From Tolypeutes matacus (lineage: Eukaryota; Chordata; Mammalia; Cingulata; Chlamyphoridae), in NCBI GenBank assembly GCA_026826555.1, contig JAKSZT010053837.1, forward strand, positions 4,812,520 through 4,876,519: 64,000 nt of DNA, in the 5' to 3' direction. Each line of letters starts with the position of its first letter. Positions within the stretch are counted from its first letter, which is position 1. Under the pieces are notes generated by a model, which worked only from the letters and a program-made list of their open reading frames with translations, was not told where the DNA came from and made no database searches. Both the position numbers and the translations under genes were made by a program. Shown in pieces: positions 48,346-60,259 of the stretch.

Positions 48346-49735
48346 TGTTCATCAAATTATCCTGTTAGAGCTAATTTGACAGGCAACAATAGCAAAAAGA
48401 GTGAGAGGAAGAAATTGGAAGTATACTGTTGTAAAGTTCTTACACACTGTAAATAAAGTGGTATAATCTTATTCAAAGACCATGAAAAGTTGAAGATTCT
48501 TATTTTAATCTATAGAGGAACCCCTATGAATAAAAAAGATGTATACTGATAAGCCAATAGTGAAAATAAGATAAAATAATTACAAAGCACCCAATCCAAA
48601 AGAAGTCACAAAAGAAGAAAATGGAAAAAATAGATGGGACAAAGAGAACACAGTGTGAGACAGCAAATCTAAATACAATTATATTAATAATTATATTGAA
48701 TGTAAATTGTCTAAACAATCAGATCAAATAGCAACAATTGAAAAACTGGATAAATATCCCAATTACTAGCTGCGTACAAGAAATCTAATTTAATTATAAA
48801 GATACATAGAGATTAAAAGTAAAGGGATTGAAGAAGATATACTGTGAAATCAATAATCAAAGAAAGCAGGAGTGGCTATTTTATATCAGGTAAAGTAGAT
48901 GTTAGAACAACGACCAGTGCCAGGGGAAAAGAGGAAATTTACACAATAATAAAAGCGTCCATTCATCAAAAAGGCATACCAATTCTACATGTGTAAGCAA
49001 CAAATCATATAGCTTCAAAATGCATGAAGTGCAAAGTGATAGAACTGCAAGAGAAATAGAAAAATTCACAATGCTATTTGGAGACCTCAACATCCCTATT
49101 TTAGCAATCGTTATACTGAGTAGACAGGAAATCAGTAAGGATATAGAAAACTTGAACAACACTACCAAAAACTTGACATAACTTGTACAGAACACGTTAC
49201 ACAGCATGAGCTGAATACAGATTCTTTACATAGGCATATGAAACTTTCACCAAAACAGACCCTGTTCTGGGCCATAAAAGAAACATCAACACATTTAAAA
49301 GAACTGAAATCAGATGATGTATGTAATCTCAGCACAATGGAATTAAAATAGAAATCAATATCAGAAATCTGGAAATTCCCAAATATTTGAAACCAAATAC
49401 CACACTTCTAAATAACCCAGGGGTCAAAGTGAAAGTGTCAATGGAAATTTAAAAATATTTTGCACTGAATGAAAATGAAAACAGAGCATAACAAAATTTA
49501 TTGGACACCTAAAGCAGTGCCTAAATGGAAATATATAGCATTAATTGTCTGTATTAGAAAACAAAAGAGTTTTTGAAATAATAATGTAAGCATTTACTTT
49601 AAGAAACGGAAAAGAAGAAGATTAAACTCAAAGCCAGCAGACAGAAAGAAATAGCAAAGACAAGAGGAGAAATTAAATTAAAAACATAAAAAGAATAGTA
49701 CTAAATCTGGTTCTTTGAAAAACCAATAAAAGTTT
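48346..49735 (+). mobile_element. Ancient L1, fourth segment (inter-ORF and ORF2 endonuclease region)
   Basis: Blocks such as GAAATTGGAAGTATACTGTT, AATTATATTGAATGTAAATT, CCCTATTTTAGCAATCGTTA and CTGGGCCATAAAAGAAAC match the L1 inter-ORF and endonuclease region order. Codons are destroyed. It breaks at about 49735, after TTCTTTGAAAAACCAATAAA, and resumes at 50273. Confidence 0.8.
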
Positions 49736-50272
49736 TCAGGAGTCTCTAAGTTTTGTTATTTTGCTAGTAGGATTCACAGGAGCCTATAGTAATACTCACA
49801 GCTATGATTCATTACAGTGAATGGATACAAAGCAAAGTAAGCAGTGGGAAAAGGTACTTGAAGAGTAGTCCAGAGGAAACCAGGCACAAATTTCCAATAG
49901 CCTTCTCCCAGCATAGTCATACAGGATGCACTTAATTCCACCAGCAATGAGTGTGTAAGTATTCTCTACCAGGGAAGCTCATTAGAAACTCAGTGCCCAG
50001 GGCTTTTACTGGGGGCTGGTCATATAGGCACCTTTTGCTCTGCATGCACAAAATTCCAGCTTTCAGAAGGAAAGTATATGTTCAGCATAAACAACATTAT
50101 TTGTGAAAGCAACTCAAGCATAGTGAGTCATTCTTTTTAAGAACTAGTGGAAAGCTTCCAGAAATCCAAGTTCCTGGATGCCAGTCATGGGTCAACCTTG
50201 CAGGCAGGCCTTTCTAAGGATAGCAGTCTCAAGCCTGCTATCTTAACTATTTTCTGGGGGGAAAATCATAAC
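49736..50272 (-). mobile_element. ERVL-type LTR inserted in the ancient L1
   Basis: Minus strand starts TGTTATGATTTTCCCCCC at 50272. It continues through AGATAGCAGGCTTGAGACTG and GCTGGAATTTTGTGCATGC to a degraded 3' end near 49736. The L1 sequence before it (FFEKPIK-type region) continues directly after it with TAGCCAGATTAATCAAG, so the LTR is an insertion. Name not assigned; general look is MLT2/ERVL-like. Confidence 0.65.
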
Positions 50273-51160
50273 ATTTAGCCAGATTAATCAAGAAAAAATA
50301 TAGAAAAAGTACAAAATATCAATATCAAAAATGAAAGTGGCATCACTACAGATCCCATAGAGATAAAAAATATAACCTGAGAATATTTTGAACAGTTTTA
50401 TGCCAATTAATTGAAAACCTAAAATTTAGAAAAATAGATTAAAAGGACAAATTCTTTAAAAAAAAAACCTTCCAAACCTTACCCAAGAGGAAATAGATAG
50501 CTTGAATATTCTTATATTTATTGATGTAATTAATTTCTAATTTAAAATACTCTGGACTAAGATGGCCTCTCAGGGAAATTTAGCCAACATTTAAGGAAAC
50601 TATCTTCATGAATTTGGCAGAATGAAATATTTATTTAAAAGTATACAAAAATCACTAGGTATAAAGATCGATAAATTCAACATCTAAATAAAAAGTTTTC
50701 CATCCATAAAATCAACTCTAAAGAGAGTAAAAGATGAGCTATGGAAAGGGAGGTTATATTTGGAAAACACATTTCTAAAAAGATCTGGCATATACATACA
50801 CACACACAAACACACACAAACAAATTCTACAATTCAATAGTGAATATAAACTATCCAAAAGAAAAATGGTCAAGAAACTTCAACAAAGGTACTTTACAAA
50901 AGAGGATATCCAAGTGTTCAATAAGCCTGGAAAAAGATGATCAAGCTAGTAATTAGGAAAATGAAAATGATCTATTTCTACATACTCACCAGATTGACAA
51001 AATTAAATAGTACAACAATAATCACTGGTGAGGATGATTAAAAAATTGGGGTATATTCAAACAATGGAATACCTTATAGTAATGAAAAGGAACGAATTAA
51101 AGCTACATACAATAATATGCATCACTATCAGCAACAAAATTTTAAAAATCTAATGGTAGG
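50273..51160 (+). mobile_element. Ancient L1, fifth segment (ORF2 RT start and C-terminal end)
   Basis: Starts with TAGCCAGATTAATCAAGAAA. The following region is damaged, with a jump near 50510-50700 from early RT to the C-terminal region, as most of RT is missing. The end shows AAACAATGGAATACCTTATA and AGCTACATACAATAATATGC, typical of the L1 ORF2 3' region. It ends near 51160 without a clear tail. Confidence 0.7.
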
Positions 51161-51169
51161 GTTACATGG

Positions 51170-52570
51170 ATGTTTACTTCACAGTTATTTATTATACTGA
51201 ATATGCACATTATGTGCTTTCTCTAATTATATTTCACATTAAAAATTATGAAAACTTTTCCACTTGGGGAAAGTCATTAACTAGGCTTCTGTCATTAGCC
51301 AGACATGAATCCCATGGCTACCTTTATTTGTACAGAGTTTGGGAGGTAAAAACAATAACAACAATAAGATTATGCTTAAGGAAGAAGGAGAAAATATTTG
51401 GGAAGGAGCCAGCAGTGTCTGTTACATATGTGCTATGCATTGTTTCAGATACTTGAGTGCAATTATAGCAGTTAAATGTAAATATTTTTCATACAACAAT
51501 GTGCATAAATGCAAGCCAACTACTTTATCTTGTGGTCAACCAAAAAAAAAAAAAAAAAAAGGACATAAGGAGATGCCCCAAAATTTGAAGTGAAGCAAAA
51601 AATTGTCTTCGTTGAACTTATTGAGAATCAGTATGTCAGTGGTTAACTTGATTCATTTCTAAACTATTTTCAAGAGAAAATGTGTAGACTTTAGATCTAA
51701 TCCCTGTGATAGACAGATGCAGGCAATTCCATTTTTATGGATTTGGCCTTTTCTCCACTTGGCATGGTCCTCTGGAGAATGGCAGCTCCTGAAGCATTTC
51801 CTGAGAGTGCTGAAGTCCTGGGGAGATTTAAAATGAGCTATACTTTCCAGTATTTATCCTTGAATTTTTACCCCTCAGTCCACTCTTTTTGTAAATTTCA
51901 AATGCTTATGGAAATTCACACCTGTGGGTTGTCTGAGTATATGGTCACGCCATCCCCTTCTCCCTCTTCCCCTTCTGTCTAGGGGAAGCCATGTGGGAAT
52001 GGAGAGAGACATAAGTGGAGGTCTGCTGGGTGGGGCTTCTTGATGTAAAGGGACCTCCTTGCGTGGGATGCAGTAGAGAAGCTGGCAGGTGTGTCTTTTC
52101 CCCCACTCAGCAGCAAACCTACCACTGACTGTGGAGCAGACACCCGGACGGAGCCTGGACCGATTGGCATGCTGAATGCTGCACTGCCCCTGGACTCCTT
52201 ACATCATGTCCCGTCAACTGCAGAGGCCACATCCCCAAACTGAAGTATCTCTGGAAGAATTAGAACCTAAAAATTCTTCTGCACTCTACCTCCACGGAGG
52301 GGAACAGAAACCATCGGTGTAGGGCCCCATCCAGAGGTCTATGCTATATAAATCAGCAACAAACAGTCATTTGAAATGGACAAATAAAAGACCTAAATGA
52401 GAGAAGATAACTTCAATACTCATTTTGAAATAAACTCTTGGGCGATAAGTCCTTTGTCGGTGGCGTTGTTATTGTCGTTTTAAAGACTAAAACCAAGTAA
52501 AAATGCTAGTAATGAGGAGGCCACCTAGTAAAGAAGACATAACACTCGTTTGGGGGCAGATGTTCTTGAA
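51170..52570. other. Stretch without recognised elements
   Basis: Contains an A19 run (51542-51560) and a GC-richer part (about 52000-52330). No motif, ORF of note or repeat landmark recognised. Confidence 0.4.
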
Positions 52571-52579
52571 ATTCATTCC

Positions 52580-52745
52580 TGAACTTAACGTTTACTTTGG
52601 AGAAGTTACATTGCTTCTTAGGCTCAGTTACTTCATCTGTTAAAATTAGTTGATAATACCTTCCTTGCAAGATTTTTGTTGTACACAGAAAATAACATTT
52701 CCAGGCCTGGCACCTGTAGTTGTTCAATAAATAGCAAGTATCATT
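52580..52745 (+). repeat. MIR with 3' end
   Basis: The order TTCTTAGGCTCAGTTACTTC, then TGATAATACCTTCC, then GGCCTGGCACCTGTAGTTG and TCAATAAATAGCA is a nearly complete MIR ending. Confidence 0.8.
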
Positions 52746-52914
52746 AAAGTTCATAAGATCAAGCCGTTTTCTAAGGTCAGTAGTTATGTGACCTTAGGGT
52801 CGTTGATTCTCATATAAAATAAGAGGATTGGACAAAAGGGCTCCCTAAGATACTGTAACTACAGAAGACAAAGGTTGTGCCTACGTTAAGCCTGCATCTC
52901 ATGTACGTAGAGCT

Positions 52915-53080
52915 GTGGAGAAAGGAAAGATCCCGGGGTTCTGGTCCCAGCTCTACCATTTCCCAGCTGTGTGACCTTAGGCAAGTCACCAGAGGATCCC
53001 CAGATTTTCTCCTGTGTAAAATGATGGAGCTGAATGGATATGGTTCCTAAACTTCCCTGATACCTTTTGGCCATAGTAGT
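52915..53080 (+). repeat. MIR
   Basis: The blocks GTTCTGGTCCCAGCTCTACC, CAGCTGTGTGACCTTAGGC, AAGTCACC and CTGTGTAAAATGATG are the MIR core in order. Confidence 0.85.
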
Positions 53081-53099
53081 CAGCATGAAAGTGAAAGCA

Positions 53100-54810
53100 G
53101 AAGTGAGTTCAAAGTTAAAGATAATTTAGCTGTAGCGACTTAGATGATTGGCACCGTTTCTGTCGCAGGCTCAAGCCTCCAGTCCTGGAGTGATGGCATG
53201 TCTAGTGTCAAGAACTCTGAGACGCAGGAGCTTCTCTTGCTCTGAGATAAGGAGGAAGTCCCAGGCTGGTGCCAACGAAATGACTATAAAGCAGGGGTTG
53301 GTGAAGCCCACGAAAGTGAAAAGAGAGGAGACCCCGGTGGTCCAAGGCAGAGGTTCCGAATTCCATCAGTGCACCCAGGCTTCAATGAGGAGATCACATA
53401 ATAATTACAGAAAAAGGATTATAAACCCTAGGGCAGAAAATCCCCTGTGAATTTAAAGGACTGGTTACTTGGGGGAAAGACATTAAATAGCAAGCATTTA
53501 ACTTATGCTAACTGTTTCATTTCAGAGGAACAGACCGAGTTTTAGAAGCCGCCACCTGTAAGGCAGGCAAGAATGTGGCCAGGCAAAGCTGCCCACGGCC
53601 ACATGGCCATCTTAGTCCGGCTTGCAGACAGTCCTTTTACTGTTGTGTGTGGTCTGGGTTTCAAGCCCTTTGAAATGCTAAGAAGAACTTGATGTACTAT
53701 ATCTGTAATTTTGACTTATTTGATTTACAAATTCAGTGCTTAGCAAGATGTTGTTACATCTGTATTTGGTGTTTAAAATTAATCTCTCTAATCCAGATCT
53801 CAATATTGGCATTGTACTTTAAAATGTCTAAGGCAATTTGATTCAATATATAATGATGTTAAATGGTTAAATAATTTTATCTCCTATATCAAATTCAAAA
53901 AGGCATTTCTGCAAAATTTTAAATTATTATATAGATAAAATAAGATCTGTAAACTGAAATTAAAGTCTTAATAAAATTTCATTTTAAAAGTATAACTTTA
54001 ATCAAATGAATATTCGTTAAAACACAAGTATCTGATAGAATTCCTATTCCTGCATAAAATCCCCACTTGTTTTATCCCCTTCCTTATTTCTCTTCCTCTA
54101 GCCCTGACTAACTGGGGTGGGGGTTCCTGCTAGTAGGCACCTTGTGAGCAGGTAGGCACAAATCTCTAAAACAAAGTTTTAGGCCAATGCCTGCATTTGC
54201 AGTGCCACCTCGTGTTAGAATGAGATAATAACATATACAGATGTCAAGCAAGATTTGGGGAGGCATTTCAATGAAACTATTGTCACTCTTTCCATAAAGC
54301 TTGAAGTTTATGGAAATTATGATTTCTAAAGCATTTTCCCCCTGCTGTGTCATGGGATCTCGTGTTTCCTTTTTTATATTCCCATAGCACATTCCATTCA
54401 TATTACTGAGCATGTTTTTTGGCTTTGGGGTTGGAAAAATCCCTGGCTTCGTGGAGCTTGTATTCTAGCGGATGCTGTCATGGTACTGAACCAATTGGTT
54501 CATGGCAGAATCATTTCTATGTCTCTATCTCTCTCATTGGACTGTGAGCTTGTTTCCTCCAAGGTGCCTCATTACTAAAAGGCTTTACTTAGAGTCAGTG
54601 TCCCATAAATGCATATGAAAATAAATAGGTGTGAAAAAGGGATGTTGAACATAATTTACAAATAAATTAATTTTATAGGTTTAATGAGCTGTGTTTGTCT
54701 TCTGATGTTTGGTCAACAATTATGTTAGCTCCATGCTGGAAGTCACATTGCTGTGTACTTCCTGGCTTGAATAAGAGATAAGATGATAGAATTTCTCTTC
54801 CCTCCAGTAA
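53100..54810. other. Stretch without recognised elements
   Basis: Open frames here (53148-53450 plus, 54108-54413 minus) lack motifs and start context. AT-rich sequence at 53700-54060. Nothing further can be supported. Confidence 0.4.
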
Positions 54811-54819
54811 GAATGAGTA

Positions 54820-55050
54820 TACGGGGTTGCAAATGTGGCTCAACCAGGTGCACACCTACTTCCCACATGGGAGGTCCCGGGTTCGATTCCCGATGCCTCA
54901 TAAAAACAAACAAAACAACAACAACAAGCAAACAAATCAAATAACCAACTCAGGGGAGCTGATGTGGTTCAGCAGTTGAGTGCCGGCTTCCCACATATGA
55001 GGTCCTGGGTACTCCCCAGTCCCAGTACCTGACACACACATACACAATAT
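54820..55050 (+). mobile_element. Two tandem tRNA-derived SINE units (dimer or adjacent inserts)
   Basis: First unit: TGCAAATGTGGCTCAACCAG, then GGGTTCGATTCCCG, then an AAACAAAACAACAACAAC linker. Second unit: GAGCTGATGTGGTTCAGCAG, then GAGGTCCTGGGTACTCC, then CACACACATACAC. Both are in plus orientation with A- and B-box-like blocks, though the second B box is damaged. Confidence 0.75.
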
Positions 55051-55639
55051 AAAATATATGCTTATAAAAGAGAATTTTTAAAGTCTGTGATTTTAAAAAA
55101 ATAATGTGTTATTAAATTCAACTTTTCTATTAGTATGCCTATTCCTTAGTTTATCAAATGCTATGTGTTGGGTGAGAAAACATATTCAAGTACCGTGTTT
55201 ATCAAACATCAGCTTCCAAAAACATTATGTAATATATTTATAAATATGTCATTTAAGAACAAAAATCTTGTCTACAACTCATTAAAATAAAGTGTTTTTT
55301 AAAGGATGGTTAACTCTGGGGAGCTGGGGAAGACAGTAGAATCTTTTATGTGATCTCAAGTTCTGATGTCATAACTGCCATTTTAAAGGAAGCTCTTTCC
55401 TTAGTCTTTTAAAAATATAAAAAAAAAATCTCAACTACATTCACAATGAAGAGGCTGGTCTGTATAATCTTCATATATTTGAAACACATGCAGATATAAA
55501 ATGTTAAAAAACACCTGTTGTATTTGGGCCCCCAAAATAAGGCTCCCTGGAACCAGTAAATGCTTTATTACATGGTGAGGGGAATTAAAGTTGCTTTTTA
55601 TTCTGACAGTCTTCCCATTTCCTACTTACTAAATCTTGA

Positions 55640-55775
55640 TGAAGTATGGGGGACTCTGAACTAGGAAGAAGGAACTTAGTACCAGCTCTGACATCAACAC
55701 TCTAGGACCTTGGACAAGTTTCAAAATAATTCTGCATCATCTCTATTCTTATTAAAATAGAAATAACACCTGACC
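55640..55775 (+). repeat. MIR
   Basis: The order AGTACCAGCTCTGACATC, then CTAGGACCTTGGACAAGTTT, then ATCTCTATTCTTATTAAAAT follows the MIR core. Confidence 0.65.
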
Positions 55776-56204
55776 TGATTATCATTCAAAATTCAACCAA
55801 AGGATCATGAAAGCCACCATTCATTGGGCTCTAACGTTTTCTGGGGTCTTTGCCACCTGACGTTCCATTACCTAGTATGAATGGTCATGCTGGCACCCAG
55901 CATCTTCCAAGAGGCTCAAGCTGATCTGCAGAGCTGCTTTTACTAACAAAGAGGGGGTAATACCACACTTCAAAGTCAGGTATTGTGTAGCTAGAGGGTA
56001 GAACACAAATAAAATGCGTCCGTGAGTCAAGAGCTCTGCAACTGTGCCTCTCCCCCATCACTGCCGCAGTCTCTTGAGGAACCTCTTCCCTGCAGTTTTT
56101 GCTTTTGCTGAAAGTCAATGTCAGCAGATTTTACTGCTTTCATTCCTTGGCTGCCACTGCCACAGCTCCAGTGAGGAAGAGCTCAATAAGGTATTTTCAT
56201 CCTT

Positions 56205-56315
56205 CCCAGGCCTGATACAGGAAATTGTTCAATAAATAGCAGCTATAATTAAAGTTCACAGGATCGAGCCATTTTCTAAGGTCATTAGTTTTGTGACCAG
56301 AGGGTCATTGGTTTT
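56205..56315 (+). repeat. Second copy of the MIR-end-plus-flank segment at about 52690-52805
   Basis: Shares TTGTTCAATAAATAGCA, then ATTAAAGTTCA, AAGATC/AGGATCGAGCC, TTTTCTAAGGTCA and GTGACC with 52700-52800. The likeness continues beyond the usual MIR end, so both are copies of a wider unit. Confidence 0.65.
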
Positions 56316-56439
56316 TCTATAAATTCTTATATTTTCTCCCTTATGCTATCTTCAAAAATTACAAAAAAAATCACAAAACTTTTGTTTTGGATGGGCTGAC
56401 TTGACCTAAAGGAGTGTTTATCATCCTATGCATTATTTA

Positions 56440-56582
56440 CTTGTTGACTTTACCAGTGGCTCCCCTAGAATGTGAGTTACATGAGAGCAGGGTTTTTTTA
56501 CTGTTATTTCTTCACTAGAAAAACTAGAACTAGAAGATGGTCAGGCATATAGGAGACAAATATTTAGTGAATGAATGAATCT
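56440..56582 (+). repeat. L2 3' end
   Basis: The order GCTCCCCTAGAATGTGAG, then GAGAGCAGGGTTTTTT, then ATTTAGTGAATGAATGAAT is the L2 3' end pattern. Confidence 0.7.
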
Positions 56583-57119
56583 TTCAAAAATGAGATCTAC
56601 AGGATTTCTGGTTTCTGGTCTAGCACATAAAAAGCTTGGAAATCATCACTTGTATCTTAACAACAAGAAAAACACCGAAGTGGAAAACAATAATTCTTCC
56701 TGGGTCCATCAGAGAATTGAGGTCACGTGGCAAACCACTGCCCCCAAAGTAGGAGTTAGATAAGAGAAGCACAGTTTACCTGGAGGAGAAGCCCAAGTAC
56801 AGAAGCTCTCAGCTCCAGCCAGTAGCTGAGATTACAAGGGAAAGAACTGCAAGTCTCAGACATTATTTAAGAAGTCTGTGAAAAATTCAAAGAAACAGAG
56901 GAGTCAAAAACAAGGAAACCAGAGGAAATTTTACCCTCTGACACCTACTCCTACAGCAAATGATAAACACAACCTAACTCCTAACCAGAGAAACATAAAA
57001 CCTCACACCATAGACCTATTTCCTCAGTTCCATTTAGCAGTACATCATGTCCAGCACTCAACAAAAATTACGAGCTATTTGTAATTTGGAAAAAAAAGGC
57101 AGAAAACACAGCATGGACA

Positions 57120-57445
57120 GAACCAAGACTCAATTATGGCAGAGATGTTGAAATTGTACAATCAAGAGCCTTCCAGAACAGAAAGCACCAAGCCCAGATT
57201 GTTTCACTGGTGAATTCTACCAAACATTTTAAGAAGAAATTATAACTATTGTCTACAATCTCTTCCAGAAATAGAAGCAAAGAGAACACCTCCTTACTCA
57301 TTTTATGAGGCCAGTATTACCTTAATACCAAAACCAGACAAGGTTTTAGGAAAATTACAGACCATAGCTTTCATGAACATAATGCAAAAATCCTCAACAA
57401 AATTTTAGCAAATCAAATCCAACAACGTATAAAAATAATTATGTA
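57120..57445 (+). mobile_element. Ancient L1, ORF2 RT region (left part, split)
   Basis: Encodes a broken RT start. Landmarks: CTGGTGAATTCTACCAAACA, TTTATGAGGCCAGTATTACC, then AACAAAATTTTAGCAAATC just before the break at about 57445. The next expected L1 sequence appears at about 62880. Confidence 0.8.
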
Positions 57446-57827
57446 CTGCTAGCAGAATGCTCTAGGTTTCTAGGTTCTTGGCTTCATTGCAAGAAAGAAT
57501 TCAGAGATATGCCAGAAAAAATGAGGTTAGTAAAAAGAATTTATTAAGAAACAAGAAAAGAGATAGTACATGCTCAAGACATGGGTGTCCGCATGTTACA
57601 GGGTGAGATGTGCAACGTGGGGCCCTGGGGTAAGCCCTTTTAAGATCTTTCCTCCTCCCCCCTCCACATATTAAGGAGGGATATCAGCTATCTGCTGTCC
57701 TGATTGGTTGCCTTTCTACCTTCACCAGTTTCCTTTCTATTTGGAGTTATCCGGGGCTTCTTTTGAGCCTGGGAGTTTCAAACGGGACCTGGTGACCAGA
57801 GTCTTGGTGGGTTTTTCAGGGGTAACA
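57446..57827 (-). mobile_element. LTR, class I ERV-like, minus orientation
   Basis: Minus strand begins TGTTACCCCTGAAAAACCC and ends ATTCTGCTAGCA. AATAAA is on that strand near 57540-57545 (plus TTTATT), about 95 bp before the end. The 382-bp length, the CCAATCAGGAC block and the terminal CA are usual for gammaretrovirus-like LTRs. A target-site duplication was not found. Confidence 0.6.
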
Positions 57828-57849
57828 GTTAGGCTTTGTTTTTTGTTTT

Positions 57850-58553
57850 GTTTTTTTAATTTTATTAAAGTATGTCATTCATACATGAACATACATAAAC
57901 AATAAGTGTATAGTAAGAGTTGTGAACTTACAAAACAAACATGCATAACATCACACAGGGGTCCCATACATCAACCCACCATGAACACCTTAGGTTGTGA
58001 GATATTTATTACAAATTATGAAAGAATATCATCAAAATCTATAGTCCATATCTTACATTTGATGTATTTTTCCCCCAACCCACCCTATTATTTTTTAAAA
58101 TGTATTTTTATTACAGAATATGTGAACTTACAAAACAATCATGCATATGTGTAGAATTCCCATACAATACCCTTTCATCAACAGACCACACCATGGTGGA
58201 AGATTTGTTACAGATTATGAGATAATATCATCAGACTATTACCAGGTCCAAAGCGTACGTTTGGTAGACTTTTCCCATACTCCCCCACTATCAACACAGT
58301 ACATCTTTGGCATAGATGCATGAATATTACAGTATTGCTGTTAATCACAGTCCATAGGTCACTCCAGTTGTATTTTTCCCATGCTTCTCCACATTCCCAC
58401 CACCCTGCAATAGTGATGTACATCTGCTCTAGCTCATAGAAGGAAACTCTTGCATCTGTACCATCAACCACAATTTTCACCCACCTCTGGGTTCACTGTG
58501 TTATTCAGTCCCTACGTTATTCTTTAGCTTTCTTTCAATTGATATTTACTTCC
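57850..58553 (-). mobile_element. L1 (minus), 3' UTR, first part, with internal duplication
   Basis: A T7 run (57850-57856) is the reversed tail. The minus-strand 3' UTR holds two related blocks: GTGAACTTACAAAACAAACATG (about 57919) and GTGAACTTACAAAACAATCATG (about 58122) on the plus strand, each followed by CCCATACA, then AATATCATCA and a TTTTCCC-CC block. The 3' UTR is interrupted by the solo LTR at 58554. Confidence 0.7.
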
Positions 58554-59029
58554 TGTAGCAGTTTGATATTGATTATGAATTCCAAAAATAGATATTGGAT
58601 TATGTTTGTGAACTGGTCTTTTCTTCTGGGCCTATTAGATCATATTGGATTCAGAGGTTTCACTTTCACTTAATTAAATAATGATTAAGGCTTTGATTGG
58701 GCCACATCAGTAGGACGTTGAGTCTCTGCCCCCTTGGTGGGCGAGGACTCACAGAAACACCACACCACAGAGCAGGAAGGTTGGAGTTTTGATCTTGGAG
58801 CCCAGGACAGCAGAGGCCCCAGGTAGAGAGATGAGCCTGGAGGAAGACTGAACCCTCGCAGCCATTGCCTGCCATCTTGCATCAACACGTGGCAACAGAC
58901 TTTTGTGAGGGAAGTAACTTATGCTTTATGGTCTTGTGACTGTAAGCTTCTACCCCAAATAAATGCCATTTATAAAACCCAACAGATTTCTGGTATTTTG
59001 CATCAGCACCCCTTTGGCTGACCAATACA
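58554..59029 (+). mobile_element. Solo LTR, 476 bp, with 5-bp target-site duplication
   Basis: Starts TGTAGCAGTTTGATATTG and ends CTGACCAATACA. It is flanked by CTTCC at 58549-58553 and 59030-59034. AATAAA is at about 58959-58964. Same family as the LTRs at 1-338 and 1901-2467 by end sequence and block order, but in the opposite orientation. It lies in an L1 3' UTR, which it splits. Confidence 0.9.
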
Positions 59030-59034
59030 CTTCC

Positions 59035-59224
59035 CTAGATTACCCTTTCCAGTCACATTCCCACTTACAAAGCAGCTGCTACTCACTATAATGTATTACC
59101 TCCAACTCTATACATTTCCACACTTTTACAGTCAAGTTAGTTAAAACTTTTACATACATTAAGCATCAGTAGTTCTCCTCAGCCTTCCTCTTATCTCCTT
59201 TAAGAACCCACCACCTACCACCAG
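59035..59224 (-). mobile_element. L1 (minus), 3' UTR, second part
   Basis: Continues the same 3' UTR after the solo LTR: CTAGATTACCCTTTCC, then TTTACATACATTAAGCATCA. It meets ORF2 sequence at about 59225 with the usual C-terminal part of ORF2 missing, an internal deletion. Confidence 0.6.
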
Positions 59225-60200
59225 GTCTTGAAGATGTTTTCCTACTTTTTAATCTAGGAGCTTTTTGGTTCTTGCTTTTATACTTAGGTCTTTGATCTAT
59301 TATAAGTTAATTTTTGTATAAGGTGTGAGATAGGGGTATCCAGCTATGGATATCCAGTTCTTCCAGCACCTTTTGTTCAATGGACTGTTCTGCCTGAGCT
59401 GGCTTGTCAAAAATCACTTGACCATAGGTGTGAGAGTCTGTTTCTGAACCATCAGTTTGGTTCCATTTGTCTATAGGTGTGTCTATTTTTATGCCAGTAC
59501 CATGTTGTTTTTACCTCTGTAGCTAGGTAATATTATTTAAAGTCCAGAAGTGAGAGTCCTCCAACTTCATTTTTCCTTTTTAAGATGTTTCTGGCTATTT
59601 GGGAGCACTTACCCTTCCAAATAAATTTGATAATTTTTTTTTCCATTTGTTTAAAAAATGCTGGTAGAATTTTTATTGGGATTGAATTGAATCTGTATAT
59701 CAACTTGGGCAAAATTGACATCTTAATGATATTTAGTCTTCCAATTCATGAGCATGGAATGTTCTTCCAATTATTTAGGTCTTAATACAAGCACTTTACA
59801 TCCTTGGTTAAGTTTATTCCTAAATATTTTATTCTTTTAGTCATTATTGTAAATGGATTTTTTTTACTGACTTCCTCCTCAGATTGTGCATTACTAGCGT
59901 CTTTTAAAGTCTATTTCATCTGATATAAGTAAAGCTACTCTGGCTTGTTTTTTGGTTACTGCATGATGGAATGTATTTTCCAGCCTTTCATTTTCAATCT
60001 ATTGGTATCTTTGGGTCTAAGTTGAGTCTCTTGCAGACAGCATATGGAAGGCTAATATTTTCTTATCCATTCTGCCAGTCTGTGTCTTTTGATTGGGGGG
60101 TTTAATCTATTAACATTCAATGTTCTTACTGTAAAGGCAGTTCTTATTTCACCCATTTTGATCTTTGGGTTTTATTTGTTATATTTTATTTTCACCACTC
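59225..60200 (-). pseudogene. L1 ORF2 (minus), internally deleted
   Basis: The right part of RT-C is clear in the minus frame: [18 protein letters not shown] near 59721, then FIWKGKC. Going upstream on the minus strand, the sequence jumps at about 59880-59890 to the endonuclease start (plus-strand landmarks TCTTGCAGACAGCATATGG, CATTCTGCCAGTCTGTGTC and CTATTAACATTCAATGTTC). Most of the endonuclease and the RT centre are missing. It cannot encode an active protein. Confidence 0.8.
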
Positions 60201-60259
60201 TTTTGAGAATTTTAGTTACTTTTCCTGGTAAAATCTTCATTTCTAGACTGTCTTCCAAG

